Source of the DNA: Mucilaginibacter mali | GTDB lineage: Bacteria > Bacteroidota > Bacteroidia > Sphingobacteriales > Sphingobacteriaceae | Length of the DNA: 64,000 nucleotides | Direction of reading: 5' to 3' | Assembly: GCF_013283875.1 (NCBI RefSeq) | Contig: NZ_CP054139.1 | Coordinates: forward strand, 2,666,001-2,730,000 | In this document: positions 25,640 through 35,538 of the stretch, in pieces | Layout: each line of letters opens with the position of its first letter | Position numbering within the stretch: the first letter of the stretch is position 1 | Notes under the pieces: generated by a model | Databases searched by the model: none | Told to the model about the DNA's origin: nothing | What the model saw: only the letters and a program-made list of their open reading frames with translations | Translations under genes and position numbers: made by a program

Positions 25640-27919
25640 TTAATCCAACAGGTTAAAACTTTTTTGCAGCCTGATATCATCCGAAGCGCTACCGATAAAT
25701 ACATTAAACTTGCCCGGCTGGGTGATCCATTGCAGATCGTTGTTATAGAACGATAGCTTGTCCTTATCGATCACAAAGCTTACTGTTTTACTCTCGCCCG
25801 GCTGTAGCATCAGCTTTTTAAAGCCTTTTAGTTCCTTTACAGGGCGCACAGGTTGGGATACGGCATCCTGCAGGTACAGTTGCGCTACTTCTTCGCCCGC
25901 GTATTTGCCGGTGTTTTTAATGGTAAAACTTACGGTGATCTCTTCAGCTTTGCGCATATCATTTTTAGATAACTTCAGGTCGCTGTACTCGAATTTAGTA
26001 TAGCTTAAGCCGTAACCGAACGCGTATTTGGGACGCTTGGTGATATCCAGGTAACCCGATGAATATTTAGAAAACGCGTCGTCCTTTGACGGGCGGCCGG
26101 TGTTTAAATAATTATAATAAATAGGAACCTGCCCTACGCTTTGTGGAAAGGTCATCGGCAGTTTGCCCGATGGATTGTATTTGCCATAAAGCACATCGGC
26201 AATGGCGTTACCAGCCTCGTTACCCAGCCACCAGGTGTAAACAATAGCAGGCACATGGTCGGCAGTCCAGTTAAATACCAACGGGCGGCCAGCCATAATT
26301 AATACCACCACCGGCTTTCCGGTAGCTTGTATGGCTTTTATCAATTCTTCCTGAACACCCGGCAAAGTAATATCCGAGCGGCTTTTGGCCTCGCCGCTCA
26401 TTACGGCGGTTTCGCCAACGGCCATTACCACCACATCGGCTTTCATGGCAGTTTTAACTGCCTCAGCAAAACCCGCGCGTGAAGTATCGGAAACATCGCA
26501 GCCTTTAGCATAATTTACCTTGGCACCTGCCGCTTCCATGCCCTCAAATAAAGTTACCGAATGATCTTTGCCCTCCCAGTCAACCGACCAAAAGCCTTTC
26601 ATATCCGCCTCTGATTTTACCAGCGGGCCAATTAGCGCGACTGTTTTATTTTTATCCAGGGGTAATAATTGGTTTTGATTTTTCAGCAGCACCATGCTTT
26701 TGCGGGCTACATCGCGCTCAGCATCAATAAATGACTGCTTGTTCAACGTTTGCTTTTCACGCTCGGCATTGCTGAATTTGTATGGGTCATCAAACAAACC
26801 CAACTCATATTTTTTGCGCAGTACTCGGCGCACAGCTTCATCAACTATGGCCATGCTCACCTTACCATCCTTTACCAGTTTGGCCAGGTTATTATTATAG
26901 GCGCGACCTTCCATATCCATATCGTTACCGGCGTGGATAGCCTGATCGGCGGCTTCGTAAGTATCTTTAGCATAACCGTGTGCTACCATTTCGCGTATCG
27001 AGCCCCAATCGCTTACTACAAAGCCCTTGAAACCCCATTTGCTTTTCAGGATATCGGTTTGCAGGTATTTACTTGCAGATGCAGGTGTGCCGTTCAGGTC
27101 GTTAAACGAGTTCATAAAGGTTGCCGCGCCAGCCTCGGCAGCGGCTTTAAAGGGCGGCAGGTAAAATTCCCAAAGGTTACGCAGGCTCATATCCACACTG
27201 TTATAATCGCGGCCACCGATGGCGGCACCGTAAGCCGCAAAGTGCTTAACACAAGCCATCACGGCATCGGTATTACCCAAACCCTTACCCTGGAAGCCGA
27301 TCACTCGCGCCCTTGCAATAGCCGAACCTAAGAACGGATCCTCACCGGCCCCCTCCATTACCCGGCCCCAGCGTGGGTCGCGGGCCAGATCAACCATTGG
27401 GGCAAATGTCCAGTGGATGCCCGAAGCCGATGCTTCTTCGGCGGCTATACGGGCTGATAATTGTATCGCATCCAGATCCCAGCTGGCGGCTTCGGCCAGT
27501 GGAATAGGGAATGTGGTACGGTAACCATGTATCACATCCAAACCAAAAAGCAACGGGATCTTCAACCTCGACTGCATGGCCGCATCCTGCCATTGGCGGG
27601 TATAATCAACCCCGCGCACGTTTAACAACGAACCGATCTTGCCATCCTTTACATCCTGCAGTTTATTACCCGAATTTGTGATCGGGCCGGTAACCACCTT
27701 ATCGCTGCTGTACTGGTTTAGCTGGCCGACTTTTTCATCGATGGTCATTTTAGCCAACAGGGCCGTAATTTTATTTTCGATAACGGGATTAAGACCTTTA
27801 GCCGGGGCCGAAGTTTTAACTTTAGCCTTACTTTGCGAAAAGGCGGCGGGGGTAAAAGCAAAAATAACGGCAAGTAAAAGAAAATGCTTTAGCAATAGCG
27901 GTTTACGGAGCGGGTGCAT
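25640..27919 (-). CDS. bglX: Periplasmic beta-glucosidase, GH3
   Basis: A 759-aa glycoside hydrolase family 3 enzyme releasing glucose (or xylose) from the non-reducing end of beta-linked oligosaccharides. I chose MHPLRKPLLLKHFLLLAVIF as start because it gives a proper signal peptide ending AFSQ; the frame extends 13 codons upstream. The TIM-barrel domain carries the nucleophile Asp in GFVVSDWG (near residue 310). The alpha/beta sandwich domain has the GEAKSRSDI segment, and a C-terminal fibronectin III-like domain follows. The order and length match BglX. It is monocistronic. With GH43 and GH51 nearby it fits plant polysaccharide use. Confidence 0.88.
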   Translation of the reverse strand: MHPLRKPLLLKHFLLLAVIFAFTPAAFSQSKAKVKTSAPAKGLNPVIENKITALLAKMTIDEKVGQLNQYSSDKVVTGPITNSGNKLQDVKDGKIGSLLNVRGVDYTRQWQDAAMQSRLKIPLLFGLDVIHGYRTTFPIPLAEAASWDLDAIQLSARIAAEEASASGIHWTFAPMVDLARDPRWGRVMEGAGEDPFLGSAIARARVIGFQGKGLGNTDAVMACVKHFAAYGAAIGGRDYNSVDMSLRNLWEFYLPPFKAAAEAGAATFMNSFNDLNGTPASASKYLQTDILKSKWGFKGFVVSDWGSIREMVAHGYAKDTYEAADQAIHAGNDMDMEGRAYNNNLAKLVKDGKVSMAIVDEAVRRVLRKKYELGLFDDPYKFSNAEREKQTLNKQSFIDAERDVARKSMVLLKNQNQLLPLDKNKTVALIGPLVKSEADMKGFWSVDWEGKDHSVTLFEGMEAAGAKVNYAKGCDVSDTSRAGFAEAVKTAMKADVVVMAVGETAVMSGEAKSRSDITLPGVQEELIKAIQATGKPVVVLIMAGRPLVFNWTADHVPAIVYTWWLGNEAGNAIADVLYGKYNPSGKLPMTFPQSVGQVPIYYNYLNTGRPSKDDAFSKYSSGYLDITKRPKYAFGYGLSYTKFEYSDLKLSKNDMRKAEEITVSFTIKNTGKYAGEEVAQLYLQDAVSQPVRPVKELKGFKKLMLQPGESKTVSFVIDKDKLSFYNNDLQWITQPGKFNVFIGSASDDIRLQKSFNLLD

Positions 27920-28322
27920 TAAAGTAAGTGTATTTTGTACGTAACTGGTTAACAGCACAAATATTAAAATAATAGCATTGCGTTTTAGGGCGTTACGTAA
28001 ACATTTTACACAACCTGATTGGCAATATTGACTATTAAACTAACATATAGATATTTACGGGATACAGATGTAGAAGAGATGTAGTACCCACAGTTCATGC
28101 ATCAGATTGCCATAGCGACCCGGTCAAATTTCAATAGGTTTTTGAACTTATACCGGCTGGCCAGCCAGCCCAGGCAATGTTTGGGAAAATATTGATGTAT
28201 GATATTAAAAATTGCGATACGGATACATCGCAATTGATATTATTGGCTGTAAAATGGGCTTATTATCGTTTATCGGGCAACTATAAACGTTTATTTAACG
28301 CGCTTGTATCACAAGTAAATAT
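27920..28322. other. Intergenic region upstream of bglX
   Basis: No ORF with coding character. It contains an inverted repeat, aattgcgat (28210-28218) and atcgcaatt (28227-28235), which could be a hairpin or operator, and a short palindrome ggctggccagcc near 28157. The promoter of bglX should lie near 27960; no clear TAnnTTTG seen. Confidence 0.35.
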
Positions 28323-29630
28323 TTAACCGTGCTTCTTCTTTTTATTCATCTTTGCCTTCTCGCCCGAACTGTAGTTGTAGTTTTTTACATTGCTGGCCTT
28401 TTTCTCGTGAAAAGCGGGGCCGGGTTCATTTGCCTTGGGGGCGGTGGGTTTTTCTTCTGGCTTAGTCTTTTTATCCCTGACAATAACCAAATCGTCGGGG
28501 AGTTCAACTACCGGAAATTTTTGCCCTGTAGCATGTTCAATTTTTCGCACCTGCCCCAGTTCAATATCGGTGGCAAAGGTAATGGACAGGGTTTCCTCTT
28601 CGGTAGCCGTCGGGTTGATCAGCATACGGGCGATAAAGGTATCCTTATCCCCGGGCAGGTCAAAATGCAGCAGGAAAGGGATATCACCTGTCTCAATATT
28701 GTCCTCATTCTCGTTAGCAACAATGAGCATACGCGATGCTTCATCCGCGTGAAAATCCGCAACAGACTCAAAACCCTGCCAACTGTGCCCCCAGGGATTA
28801 TAAAGCGCCACCGTGTTTTTGGCGGCCGATTGCATATCCTTATAGATCTTCTCGGCTGTTTGGCGGGTATTTACAAACACCACAGTTTTGGTAAACAGTT
28901 CTTCATCCTGCATAAACAGGTTTAACAGGTTAAGCTTGGTGCCAAAATTGGGTACCTGGTAAAGCACCTGCGGATGGATGTTCAGCACTCCGTGCCCTAC
29001 TTCCTCCACTTCTACCAAAGCAGGCATGTTCATAAACGGTTCGATCATGCGTTCCAGCTTATCGTGCATCACTTCGGTAAATACCAGGCGCTGCGCTTTG
29101 GTAATGCTGTTGGCCAGTTCTATAGTTGGGAGTTGCAGGCCTTGCTTTACTATCTGATCAGCATCATCCAGTATCAGCAGTTCTATTTTGTTAAGATTAA
29201 GGCCTAATTTAAGGTAAATGGCGCGGGCACGATCTGGCGTGGCCACTACAATATCGGCACCATCGGCCAAAGCATCTAACTGATCCTGCATACCACCGGT
29301 AGCGTACAGGCCAACTATACTGATTGATTTGTTTTTGTTGATCAGGTCGAATTGCTGCAATACTGCTTCAACAGCTTCCTGGTTGGGCACCAGTATTAAT
29401 ACCAACGGTACACCATCAGGTGCGTAGTTAAATTTATTTAATACCGAAAGCACGTAAGCTGTGGTCTTGCCGCAACCCTCCGGGCCGATAGCGATCACGT
29501 CCTGACCGCCGGCAATACGCGACATAGTCCGCTGCTGAATTTCCTTTGGCGCGGCGAAGCCCAGTTCGGCAACCGAGCGCAGTAATTGTTTATTAAGCTT
29601 TGTTTTATCAGACCATGTCATAGCGGGCAA
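28323..29630 (-). CDS. Degenerate DEAD-box RNA helicase-like protein
   Basis: A 435-aa protein with the fold and order of an RhlE-type helicase. Recognisable parts are a Q-motif-like start (GFAAPKEIQQRT), motif I GPEGCGKTT, motif Ib ATPDRAR and motif II as DDAD instead of DEAD. The second RecA domain is worn. VFVNTRQTAEKI is present, but the usual ARGLD and HRIGRTGR motifs are replaced by ENEDNIETGDI and FIARMLIN. A basic Lys-rich tail ends the protein. ATP binding seems possible, helicase cycling doubtful. It may be an RNA-binding or ribosome-assembly factor. Confidence 0.75.
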   Translation of the reverse strand: MPAMTWSDKTKLNKQLLRSVAELGFAAPKEIQQRTMSRIAGGQDVIAIGPEGCGKTTAYVLSVLNKFNYAPDGVPLVLILVPNQEAVEAVLQQFDLINKNKSISIVGLYATGGMQDQLDALADGADIVVATPDRARAIYLKLGLNLNKIELLILDDADQIVKQGLQLPTIELANSITKAQRLVFTEVMHDKLERMIEPFMNMPALVEVEEVGHGVLNIHPQVLYQVPNFGTKLNLLNLFMQDEELFTKTVVFVNTRQTAEKIYKDMQSAAKNTVALYNPWGHSWQGFESVADFHADEASRMLIVANENEDNIETGDIPFLLHFDLPGDKDTFIARMLINPTATEEETLSITFATDIELGQVRKIEHATGQKFPVVELPDDLVIVRDKKTKPEEKPTAPKANEPGPAFHEKKASNVKNYNYSSGEKAKMNKKKKHG

Positions 29631-29750
29631 ATGTAGGCAAAAAACTTCAGCCCCTCTAAAACTGTGCTAAAGCTGCCATCTGGACATATCTTTGTAAATC
29701 ACTGATCCCAACACAACCGGAATGCGCAGCCTGCTGCATGTAAAAAAAAA

Positions 29751-29788
29751 TTGAACAAAAATCCTTGTTTTTTGAACAAAAATTGAAC
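29751..29788 (+). repeat. Short direct repeats TTGAACAAAAAT
   Basis: TTGAACAAAAAT occurs at 29751-29762 and 29772-29783, 21 bp apart, and TTGAAC starts again at 29783. Spacings of 21 and 11 bp are close to two and one helical turns, so this could be a regulator binding array. It lies in the 310-bp gap between the helicase-like gene and the GH43 gene; the gap holds no gene. Confidence 0.35.
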
Positions 29789-29940
29789 ACACAAGTAATT
29801 GATATTCAAATCAATATACCCATTTGTTCAGAATTTCATTTTTTCACCAAAACGCCATTTTTCAAGGTACTGACAAACTTCCGCCTCCATTTATAAGGAT
29901 TATTATCCGTACTTTCCCGCTTTAGAATAGCCGGAGCCTT

Positions 29941-30876
29941 CTACTTCGTCATCTTTACCTTTAAGATATGTCCCTCGCTGTCAAACTTCATCTCATCAAT
30001 GCATACTACACGGTGATTTGCGGCGGTTTCGCCAAGCGGGCGGCGGTGGTAAACGATGTAATATTTATCATCGCTAACCGAATGGATAACCGAGTGATGC
30101 CCGGCACCGGTAGCAATTTCAGGATCTTGCTCTAACACGGTAGACAAACGCTTGAACGGCCCGAAGGGTGAATCGGCTATGGCGTAGGCTACTTTATAGT
30201 CGGGACCGGTCCAGCCGCCCTCGCTCCACATAAAGTAATATTTGCCGCCCCGCATAAACATATAAGGGCCTTCTACATAGCCTTGCGGGGTGATCTCCTT
30301 ATAAGTGCTGCCATCGGGAAATGGCTGCAATCCTCTGAAATCGCTCTTCAGTTTCACCACATTGCAATGGCCCCAGCCGCCATAATACATGTAATAAGTG
30401 CCATCCTTATCCTTAAACACAAACTGATCGATGGGTTGCGCTCCATTGGCTATATCGCTGATTAGTGGTTCACCCAACAAATCTTTGTATGGTCCATCCG
30501 GTTTGCTGGCAACGGCTACGCCAATGCCGCCTACCTCGCCCTGGTGTACATCGTTAGCGCCGAAGAACAGATAATATTTCTTGTCTTTTTGCAGCACGGC
30601 AGGCGCCCACATGGCTCGTTTGGCCCATTTCACCGCCGATGTATCGATGATGCGCGGATGCTTCTCCCAGGTCTTCAAGTCCTTTGACGAAAAAGCATCA
30701 AGAAAAACCTGATCGTTATATTTTGCCGAGTAGGTTGGGAAAACCCAGTAGGTATCGCCGTATTTAATACCCTCCGGATCGGCGTACCAACCCTGGATGA
30801 TTGGGTTATGCTGCGCGGTGGCGGTTATGGTTAAAAGGGTTAAAAACGTTAAAGCGGTTATCAGGCGGATGTTCAT
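29941..30876 (-). CDS. Glycoside hydrolase family 43 protein
   Basis: A 311-aa secreted enzyme from ATG at 30876 (MNIRLITALTFLTLLTITATAQ is a clean signal peptide; the frame extends 14 codons upstream). It has a five-bladed beta-propeller of GH43 type: PIIQGWYADPEG carries the catalytic base Asp, WAKRAMWAPAVLQ is the second blade, and VEGPYMF carries the acid Glu. The family includes alpha-L-arabinofuranosidases, endo-arabinanases and beta-xylosidases. With the GH51 gene next to it, arabinose release is most likely. A terminator separates it from that gene. Confidence 0.85.
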   Translation of the reverse strand: MNIRLITALTFLTLLTITATAQHNPIIQGWYADPEGIKYGDTYWVFPTYSAKYNDQVFLDAFSSKDLKTWEKHPRIIDTSAVKWAKRAMWAPAVLQKDKKYYLFFGANDVHQGEVGGIGVAVASKPDGPYKDLLGEPLISDIANGAQPIDQFVFKDKDGTYYMYYGGWGHCNVVKLKSDFRGLQPFPDGSTYKEITPQGYVEGPYMFMRGGKYYFMWSEGGWTGPDYKVAYAIADSPFGPFKRLSTVLEQDPEIATGAGHHSVIHSVSDDKYYIVYHRRPLGETAANHRVVCIDEMKFDSEGHILKVKMTK

Positions 30877-30915
30877 AGCGCTGGATTTGTTGATGCGAAA
30901 ATTAGGTAAAAAAAG

Positions 30916-30948
30916 CAAAGGCGCAAATTTTCCATCTTTGCGCCTTTG
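30916..30948 (-). terminator. Strong intrinsic terminator upstream of GH43
   Basis: Twelve-bp arms (caaaggcgcaaa and tttgcgcctttg) with a 9-nt loop, followed on the minus strand by seven T. It lies between the GH51 gene and the GH43 start, only 40 nt before the latter. It either ends GH51 transcription or acts as a control point in the GH43 leader. Confidence 0.75.
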
Positions 30949-30977
30949 TCATCAATATCATTGTTAAAAAGCAGATA

Positions 30978-31124
30978 CACCCCATCGGAGTGAAATGTTG
31001 GTAGAAAAAATATGTGTTGGTCTTTCCCGTGCCATAGGTACGGAACAAAATATAGCGTACCTGACGGCACGCTGCAATATCTTATACCATTGTGCTACCA
31101 ACATTTTGCTCCTAACGGAGCATC
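30978..31124. repeat. Compound palindromic intergenic repeat
   Basis: Four short stem-loops in a row: cacccc-atc-ggagtg, ccgtgcc-ata-ggtacgg, gcgtacc-tgac-ggcacgc and tgctcc-taac-ggagca. The outer two are flanked by the inverted 12-mer aaatgttggtag / ctaccaacattt. Stems differ while the architecture repeats, as in interspersed extragenic palindromes. No coding potential. Confidence 0.5.
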
Positions 31125-31177
31125 GGAATCCTTAGATAATCAACCCCTACGTTACTCCTTAACTTTAACAATGAAGA

Positions 31178-33157
31178 TCAGTAATTCACCTTATATACAT
31201 TTACCGACATAGGCTGCAAACTGGTATTTATTTTACCGGCCTGTATGCCGCCCCCACCCTGTTGCGGCGATACCTTAAGCGGATTGGCGAGGGTATTGTA
31301 AGCAAACTTGTCCGTTGACGAAAGCGTGATCTGGCTATATACTTTTTGCGGCTTGCCTTTTCCCTGCAGATCGATCTGTACAGATTGGGCTACCGACGAA
31401 GTGTTTACCACCTTAATAATGAGTTGATGGGTAGCCGCATCCATACTCGCGCTCGAATAAATACTATCCTTACCTGCCACTACCGCCCCATCCATTTTTA
31501 CAGGGACAACATTGGTGCCTTTATTAGCAGAAAAGATCTGCTGTACATAATAATTAGGTGTACCAACCGAGCGCAGGTTGTCAAACCAGATCAGATCCGG
31601 GCGCCATTGCCAGGCATCAACATGGGCCAGTAAAGGCGCGTATGATGCCATTTGCACCACATCGGCGTTACGTTCAAGGCCGGTCATAAAGGCGGCTTCG
31701 GCAAGCGCGCTTATCCACGTATTCTTGTATTCAGCATCGTTGTTTTTGGTGTCCTTAATATGTGCGGCATATTCACCGGCAAATATTTTCGGGCCGCTGC
31801 GGTCGTAATTATCGTAACGCTGGGCGTTCTTTAAAAACCATTCGGGCGCCTGGTAATAATGCTCATCTAAAAAGTCAGCCTTTTCTTTGGTTAGTTCAGC
31901 GTGCAGGTAATCAAACTTATCCCCATCGGGCGATGGGCCCGAGCTGGTTACCAGTTTAATGTTTGGATATTTGGCCTTCAGGACTTTGGCAAACAGTTTA
32001 TAACGCTCTACATATTGCGCGTCCCACTGTTCGTTGCCCACTCCCATCATTTTAAGGTTAAATGGCTTGGGATGCCCCATGGCGGCACGCAGGCCGCCCC
32101 ATTTGGTATTTACATCGCCATTGGCAAACTCAACCAGGTCAAGCGCGTCTTGTATGTAGGTATCGGTTTGGTCTACCGGTGCTACCTCGGCAGTGTTGTA
32201 CTGGCAGGCCATACCGCAGTTAAGTATGGGCAATGGTTCGGCGCCAATATCATCGGCCAGTTGAAAATATTCGAAGAAGCCTAAACCATACGACTGGAAA
32301 TAATCGGGTGCCGAACGATTAGCGAACTCTGTATTCCAACGATTGATTATGAGTTCGCGGTCGGCGATATCCCCTACCGTTTTTTTCCATTGGTAACGGT
32401 TGGCCAAATCGCGGCCCTCCACAATACAGCCGCCCGGGAAGCGGATAAAGCCCGGTTTCAAGGCTGCCAGTTTCTCGGCCAGATCGGCGCGCAGCCCATT
32501 GGCGCGACCTTTATAAGTATCCTGCGGAAATAGCGAAACCATATCGATATCCACCGTGCCCGGGTTTTCGAAGTAGACATTCAGATGTGCTTTTGCATCG
32601 GTAGCCTTACAGGTAAACGAGGCGGTGTATTTGCCCCAATCGCTCTTGAAGCCCTGCAGATCTGTCTCGCCCAGTTTCTCGTTATTGGCGCCTACCGCTT
32701 CAATATGTATCTTCACATTACCCGATAACTGACGGGCCAGTATCGAGAAATTGTATTGCTTATCCTTAAACACCCCCATGCCACGAAAGCCCTCGTTGGC
32801 CAATCCGTAGCTGCCCTTATCCTTTTTAACGCTCACACGGGCAAAGCGTGGGTTATTGGCATTGGTTTCGCCACGATTAATAATGAGCGTGCTACCGGCT
32901 CCGCCATCCTTAGTGATCTCTTTCCAGGCCATCATAGGTTTAGCAAACTCGAACGAACGGTTTTTTACCAGTTCGGCGTATAAGCCGCCATCAGCCGCGA
33001 AGTTGATATCTTCGAAGAAAATGCCCCACATGGCGGCAGGTATAGCCGGCCCGCGGCTATCTGTTAAAACACTTAGTTTTTTAACCTGTTGTGCAGATAC
33101 AATTCCGCCAACCGAACATAACAATGCCGCGAGGGTGCAGGTAAAAAGTTTTTTCAT
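31178..33157 (-). CDS. Alpha-L-arabinofuranosidase, GH51
   Basis: A 659-aa secreted enzyme that removes arabinofuranose from arabinan and arabinoxylan. Signal peptide (ends VSAQ), N-terminal segment GIFFEDINFAADGGLYAELVKN typical of GH51, an inserted carbohydrate-binding-like beta-sandwich (about 95-215), the catalytic barrel (FIRFPGGCIVEG; acid/base Glu in MGVGNEQWD; nucleophile Glu in FAGEYAAH) and a C-terminal beta domain. All catalytic residues are present. Next to GH43 and close to GH3, it fits hemicellulose breakdown. Confidence 0.92.
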   Translation of the reverse strand: MKKLFTCTLAALLCSVGGIVSAQQVKKLSVLTDSRGPAIPAAMWGIFFEDINFAADGGLYAELVKNRSFEFAKPMMAWKEITKDGGAGSTLIINRGETNANNPRFARVSVKKDKGSYGLANEGFRGMGVFKDKQYNFSILARQLSGNVKIHIEAVGANNEKLGETDLQGFKSDWGKYTASFTCKATDAKAHLNVYFENPGTVDIDMVSLFPQDTYKGRANGLRADLAEKLAALKPGFIRFPGGCIVEGRDLANRYQWKKTVGDIADRELIINRWNTEFANRSAPDYFQSYGLGFFEYFQLADDIGAEPLPILNCGMACQYNTAEVAPVDQTDTYIQDALDLVEFANGDVNTKWGGLRAAMGHPKPFNLKMMGVGNEQWDAQYVERYKLFAKVLKAKYPNIKLVTSSGPSPDGDKFDYLHAELTKEKADFLDEHYYQAPEWFLKNAQRYDNYDRSGPKIFAGEYAAHIKDTKNNDAEYKNTWISALAEAAFMTGLERNADVVQMASYAPLLAHVDAWQWRPDLIWFDNLRSVGTPNYYVQQIFSANKGTNVVPVKMDGAVVAGKDSIYSSASMDAATHQLIIKVVNTSSVAQSVQIDLQGKGKPQKVYSQITLSSTDKFAYNTLANPLKVSPQQGGGGIQAGKINTSLQPMSVNVYKVNY

Positions 33158-33331
33158 TTATAAAGGGTATATAGCTGGTTATAATTAAAACAAACAATAA
33201 ATGTCATTAAGACAAATATATAAAAGCGAATGATATTATTGTACAAAAAAATGACAATGCAATACAGTAACAATATTGCCATATAACTTGTAATTAATAA
33301 ACTTAATCAACGTAGTAAATTAGTTAATAAT

Positions 33332-33339
33332 TATCTTTG
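33332..33339 (+). promoter_or_regulatory. Bacteroidota -7 promoter element
   Basis: TATCTTTG matches the TAnnTTTG element of the Bacteroidota primary sigma factor and lies 17 nt before the ATG of the TPR kinase. The upstream -33 TTTG is not clear. Confidence 0.5.
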
Positions 33340-33356
33340 CACGACTTTTTAGATAG

Positions 33357-35372
33357 ATGCCTGCATTTAGCATTCGCTATATTTTGAGATACTCCCCGAA
33401 ATTGATTTCAGACAGGACGCTGATCCTGTTGACGGTTATTTTATGGAGTACTATTATTGCCCCTGCCTGCTTTGCACAAAAAGCCCCTCTAAGCGATACC
33501 ACCAGCATTGAGACCTATAATAAACTGGTAAGCCGGTACCGGTACGATAAACCAGATTCGGCCCTGTTTTTAGCACAAAAGGGTATGGCGCTGGCAAAAA
33601 AACAGCATAACCTTGATGGACAGGCCATGATGCTTAACCAGTTGGGCATGATAGACGATAATGTTGGCCGTTATGCCGATTCGCGGAAGAAATATCTCAG
33701 CGCGCTCGATCTTTATACGCAAACCGGCAACAACAAAGGCATGTCGGCCGTAAACATACGCCTTGGCGTGGTTGAAATGCGTAAGGGGAATTATGATAAG
33801 GCCACAGGTTATTTTTTAGAAGCCCTGGATATAAGCGAAAAAAGCGGGAATCCGTTGGGAAAAATGGAAGCTAACCTTACCCTTGGCGAGGCCTACTTTA
33901 AGCAAAAGAAATTTGACGAGGCCCTGAACTATTACCATGTGGCAGAAAGCCTGAACAGCCGTTTACCATTTTCTAATTTGTCGCTTAACTTGCTGGTGGA
34001 CCTTGGCGCTATCTACCGCGATATGGGCAGGTTTGAAGAGGCTAAAGCCCATTTAACACGCGGATTAGTACCAAGTAATGTACCACAATACCAGGGGCTA
34101 AACATTACATTAACCACCACACTGGCATCGGTTTATACAAAAGAGGGTAATAAAAACAAATCGATCGAATTACAAAAACTGGCGCTTGAAAAAGCAAGGA
34201 GAATAAATAATTATATAAGGCAGGTACAAATTCTTAACGGCCTGGCAGCAACATACGGAACCGGTAATGCCAATGAAGCCCTGGCTTATTATAAACAGGC
34301 GGTTGTACTGGCGCAAGGTAAAGATGACTATAAACAAGTAACGGAAAGCCTTAATAACATGGCCGACCTGTACAATTTTCAAAAAAATTACAAAGCCGCC
34401 TTCGATATCAGGAGTCAGCAATATGCCATTGCCGACAAATACTTTTACAAGGAAATGTCGAAGCAGATCACCAGTTTGCAATCTGAATACGAACTTAACC
34501 AATCGAAGGTTAAAGTACAGGAATTGAGCTTTTTAAACAAACAGCAATCATTCGAACGAAAGGTCATTTTGCTGGTGATGACGGGGGCCTTGATGTTGTT
34601 GATTGTCGTAGCAGTTTTTCTTTATCGCACCAGTCATCTTAACCGCCTGTTGCATCGTACCAATGCCAGTTTACAGGATTCGAACCAGGTAAAGGATAAA
34701 CTGTTCTCGATTTTAGGGCACGATCTGCGCGCGCCATTTGTATCGGTAATAAATTTAATGGAGTTTATCGATGACGATGACATCAGTCCGCAAAAGCGAA
34801 AGGAACTGATGGGTTTATTGTTAAACACCAGTAACGCATCGTTAGAAACATTGAACAATTTGCTTAAATGGGGCGAAATGCAGATAAAAGGTGTAAGGCT
34901 TAATCAAACCACATTTGCCATAAAATCTAATATCGACCGCACTATCGCCATGCTGGCCGATACAGCAACCTATAAATCTATCATTATTGAGAATGATGTA
35001 AGTGATGATGTTACCGTATTTGCCGATGCCGACCACTTTGATTTTGTGATCCGCAACCTGATATCGAATGCTATAAAATTCAGCTACGAAAAGGGTACAA
35101 TAACCATCAGTGTAAACATTGAACCTGACGGCAATATGGTTACCATAATTGTTCAGGACCGCGGCGTAGGTATCCCCGCCAGCCAGGTGAACCAGATATT
35201 TAATATCAATAATATCAGCACTTCCGGGACCAACAATGAAAAAGGCACCAGCATAGGTTTATTATTATGCAAGGAATTTGTTGAACTAAACGGCGGTATC
35301 ATACAAGTTGAAAGCGAAGAGGGAAAAGGATCTGCCTTTAAATTCAGCCTTCATAACGCGCAGGTTATTTAA
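33357..35372 (+). CDS. TPR-containing sensor histidine kinase
   Basis: A 671-aa protein. Signal anchor near residues 22-40, about seven TPR repeats in the periplasm (roughly 50-375; GNYDKATGYFLEALDISEKSG is typical), a coiled coil, a TM helix (about 400-420), HisKA with SILGHDLRAPF and an HATPase domain (N box NLISNAIKFSYEKG, G1 QDRGVGI). Bacteroidota use such kinases to sense protein or peptide ligands. There is no receiver domain and no adjacent response regulator, so the partner is elsewhere. Confidence 0.88.
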   Translation: MPAFSIRYILRYSPKLISDRTLILLTVILWSTIIAPACFAQKAPLSDTTSIETYNKLVSRYRYDKPDSALFLAQKGMALAKKQHNLDGQAMMLNQLGMIDDNVGRYADSRKKYLSALDLYTQTGNNKGMSAVNIRLGVVEMRKGNYDKATGYFLEALDISEKSGNPLGKMEANLTLGEAYFKQKKFDEALNYYHVAESLNSRLPFSNLSLNLLVDLGAIYRDMGRFEEAKAHLTRGLVPSNVPQYQGLNITLTTTLASVYTKEGNKNKSIELQKLALEKARRINNYIRQVQILNGLAATYGTGNANEALAYYKQAVVLAQGKDDYKQVTESLNNMADLYNFQKNYKAAFDIRSQQYAIADKYFYKEMSKQITSLQSEYELNQSKVKVQELSFLNKQQSFERKVILLVMTGALMLLIVVAVFLYRTSHLNRLLHRTNASLQDSNQVKDKLFSILGHDLRAPFVSVINLMEFIDDDDISPQKRKELMGLLLNTSNASLETLNNLLKWGEMQIKGVRLNQTTFAIKSNIDRTIAMLADTATYKSIIIENDVSDDVTVFADADHFDFVIRNLISNAIKFSYEKGTITISVNIEPDGNMVTIIVQDRGVGIPASQVNQIFNINNISTSGTNNEKGTSIGLLLCKEFVELNGGIIQVESEEGKGSAFKFSLHNAQVI

Positions 35373-35538
35373 TATTTCCCTGCTATATTCTTAACACTTT
35401 TTTAAACTTCAACCCTGCAATATTAAATATTAATTAAGCGCAAACATTCTTAGTTCCAGTTGGTTAAATTGAATAATTATATTTTATCATAATTATTTAT
35501 ATTTATTCCCGTAAACCACTAAGCTAAATTAACTGAGA

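Noticed and set aside
26750..27331. 193-codon open frame on the plus strand
   Set aside because: Fully inside the GH3 gene on the opposite strand, which has intact catalytic motifs.
28329..28925. 198-codon open frame on the plus strand
   Set aside because: Antisense to the DEAD-box-like gene; no conserved feature.
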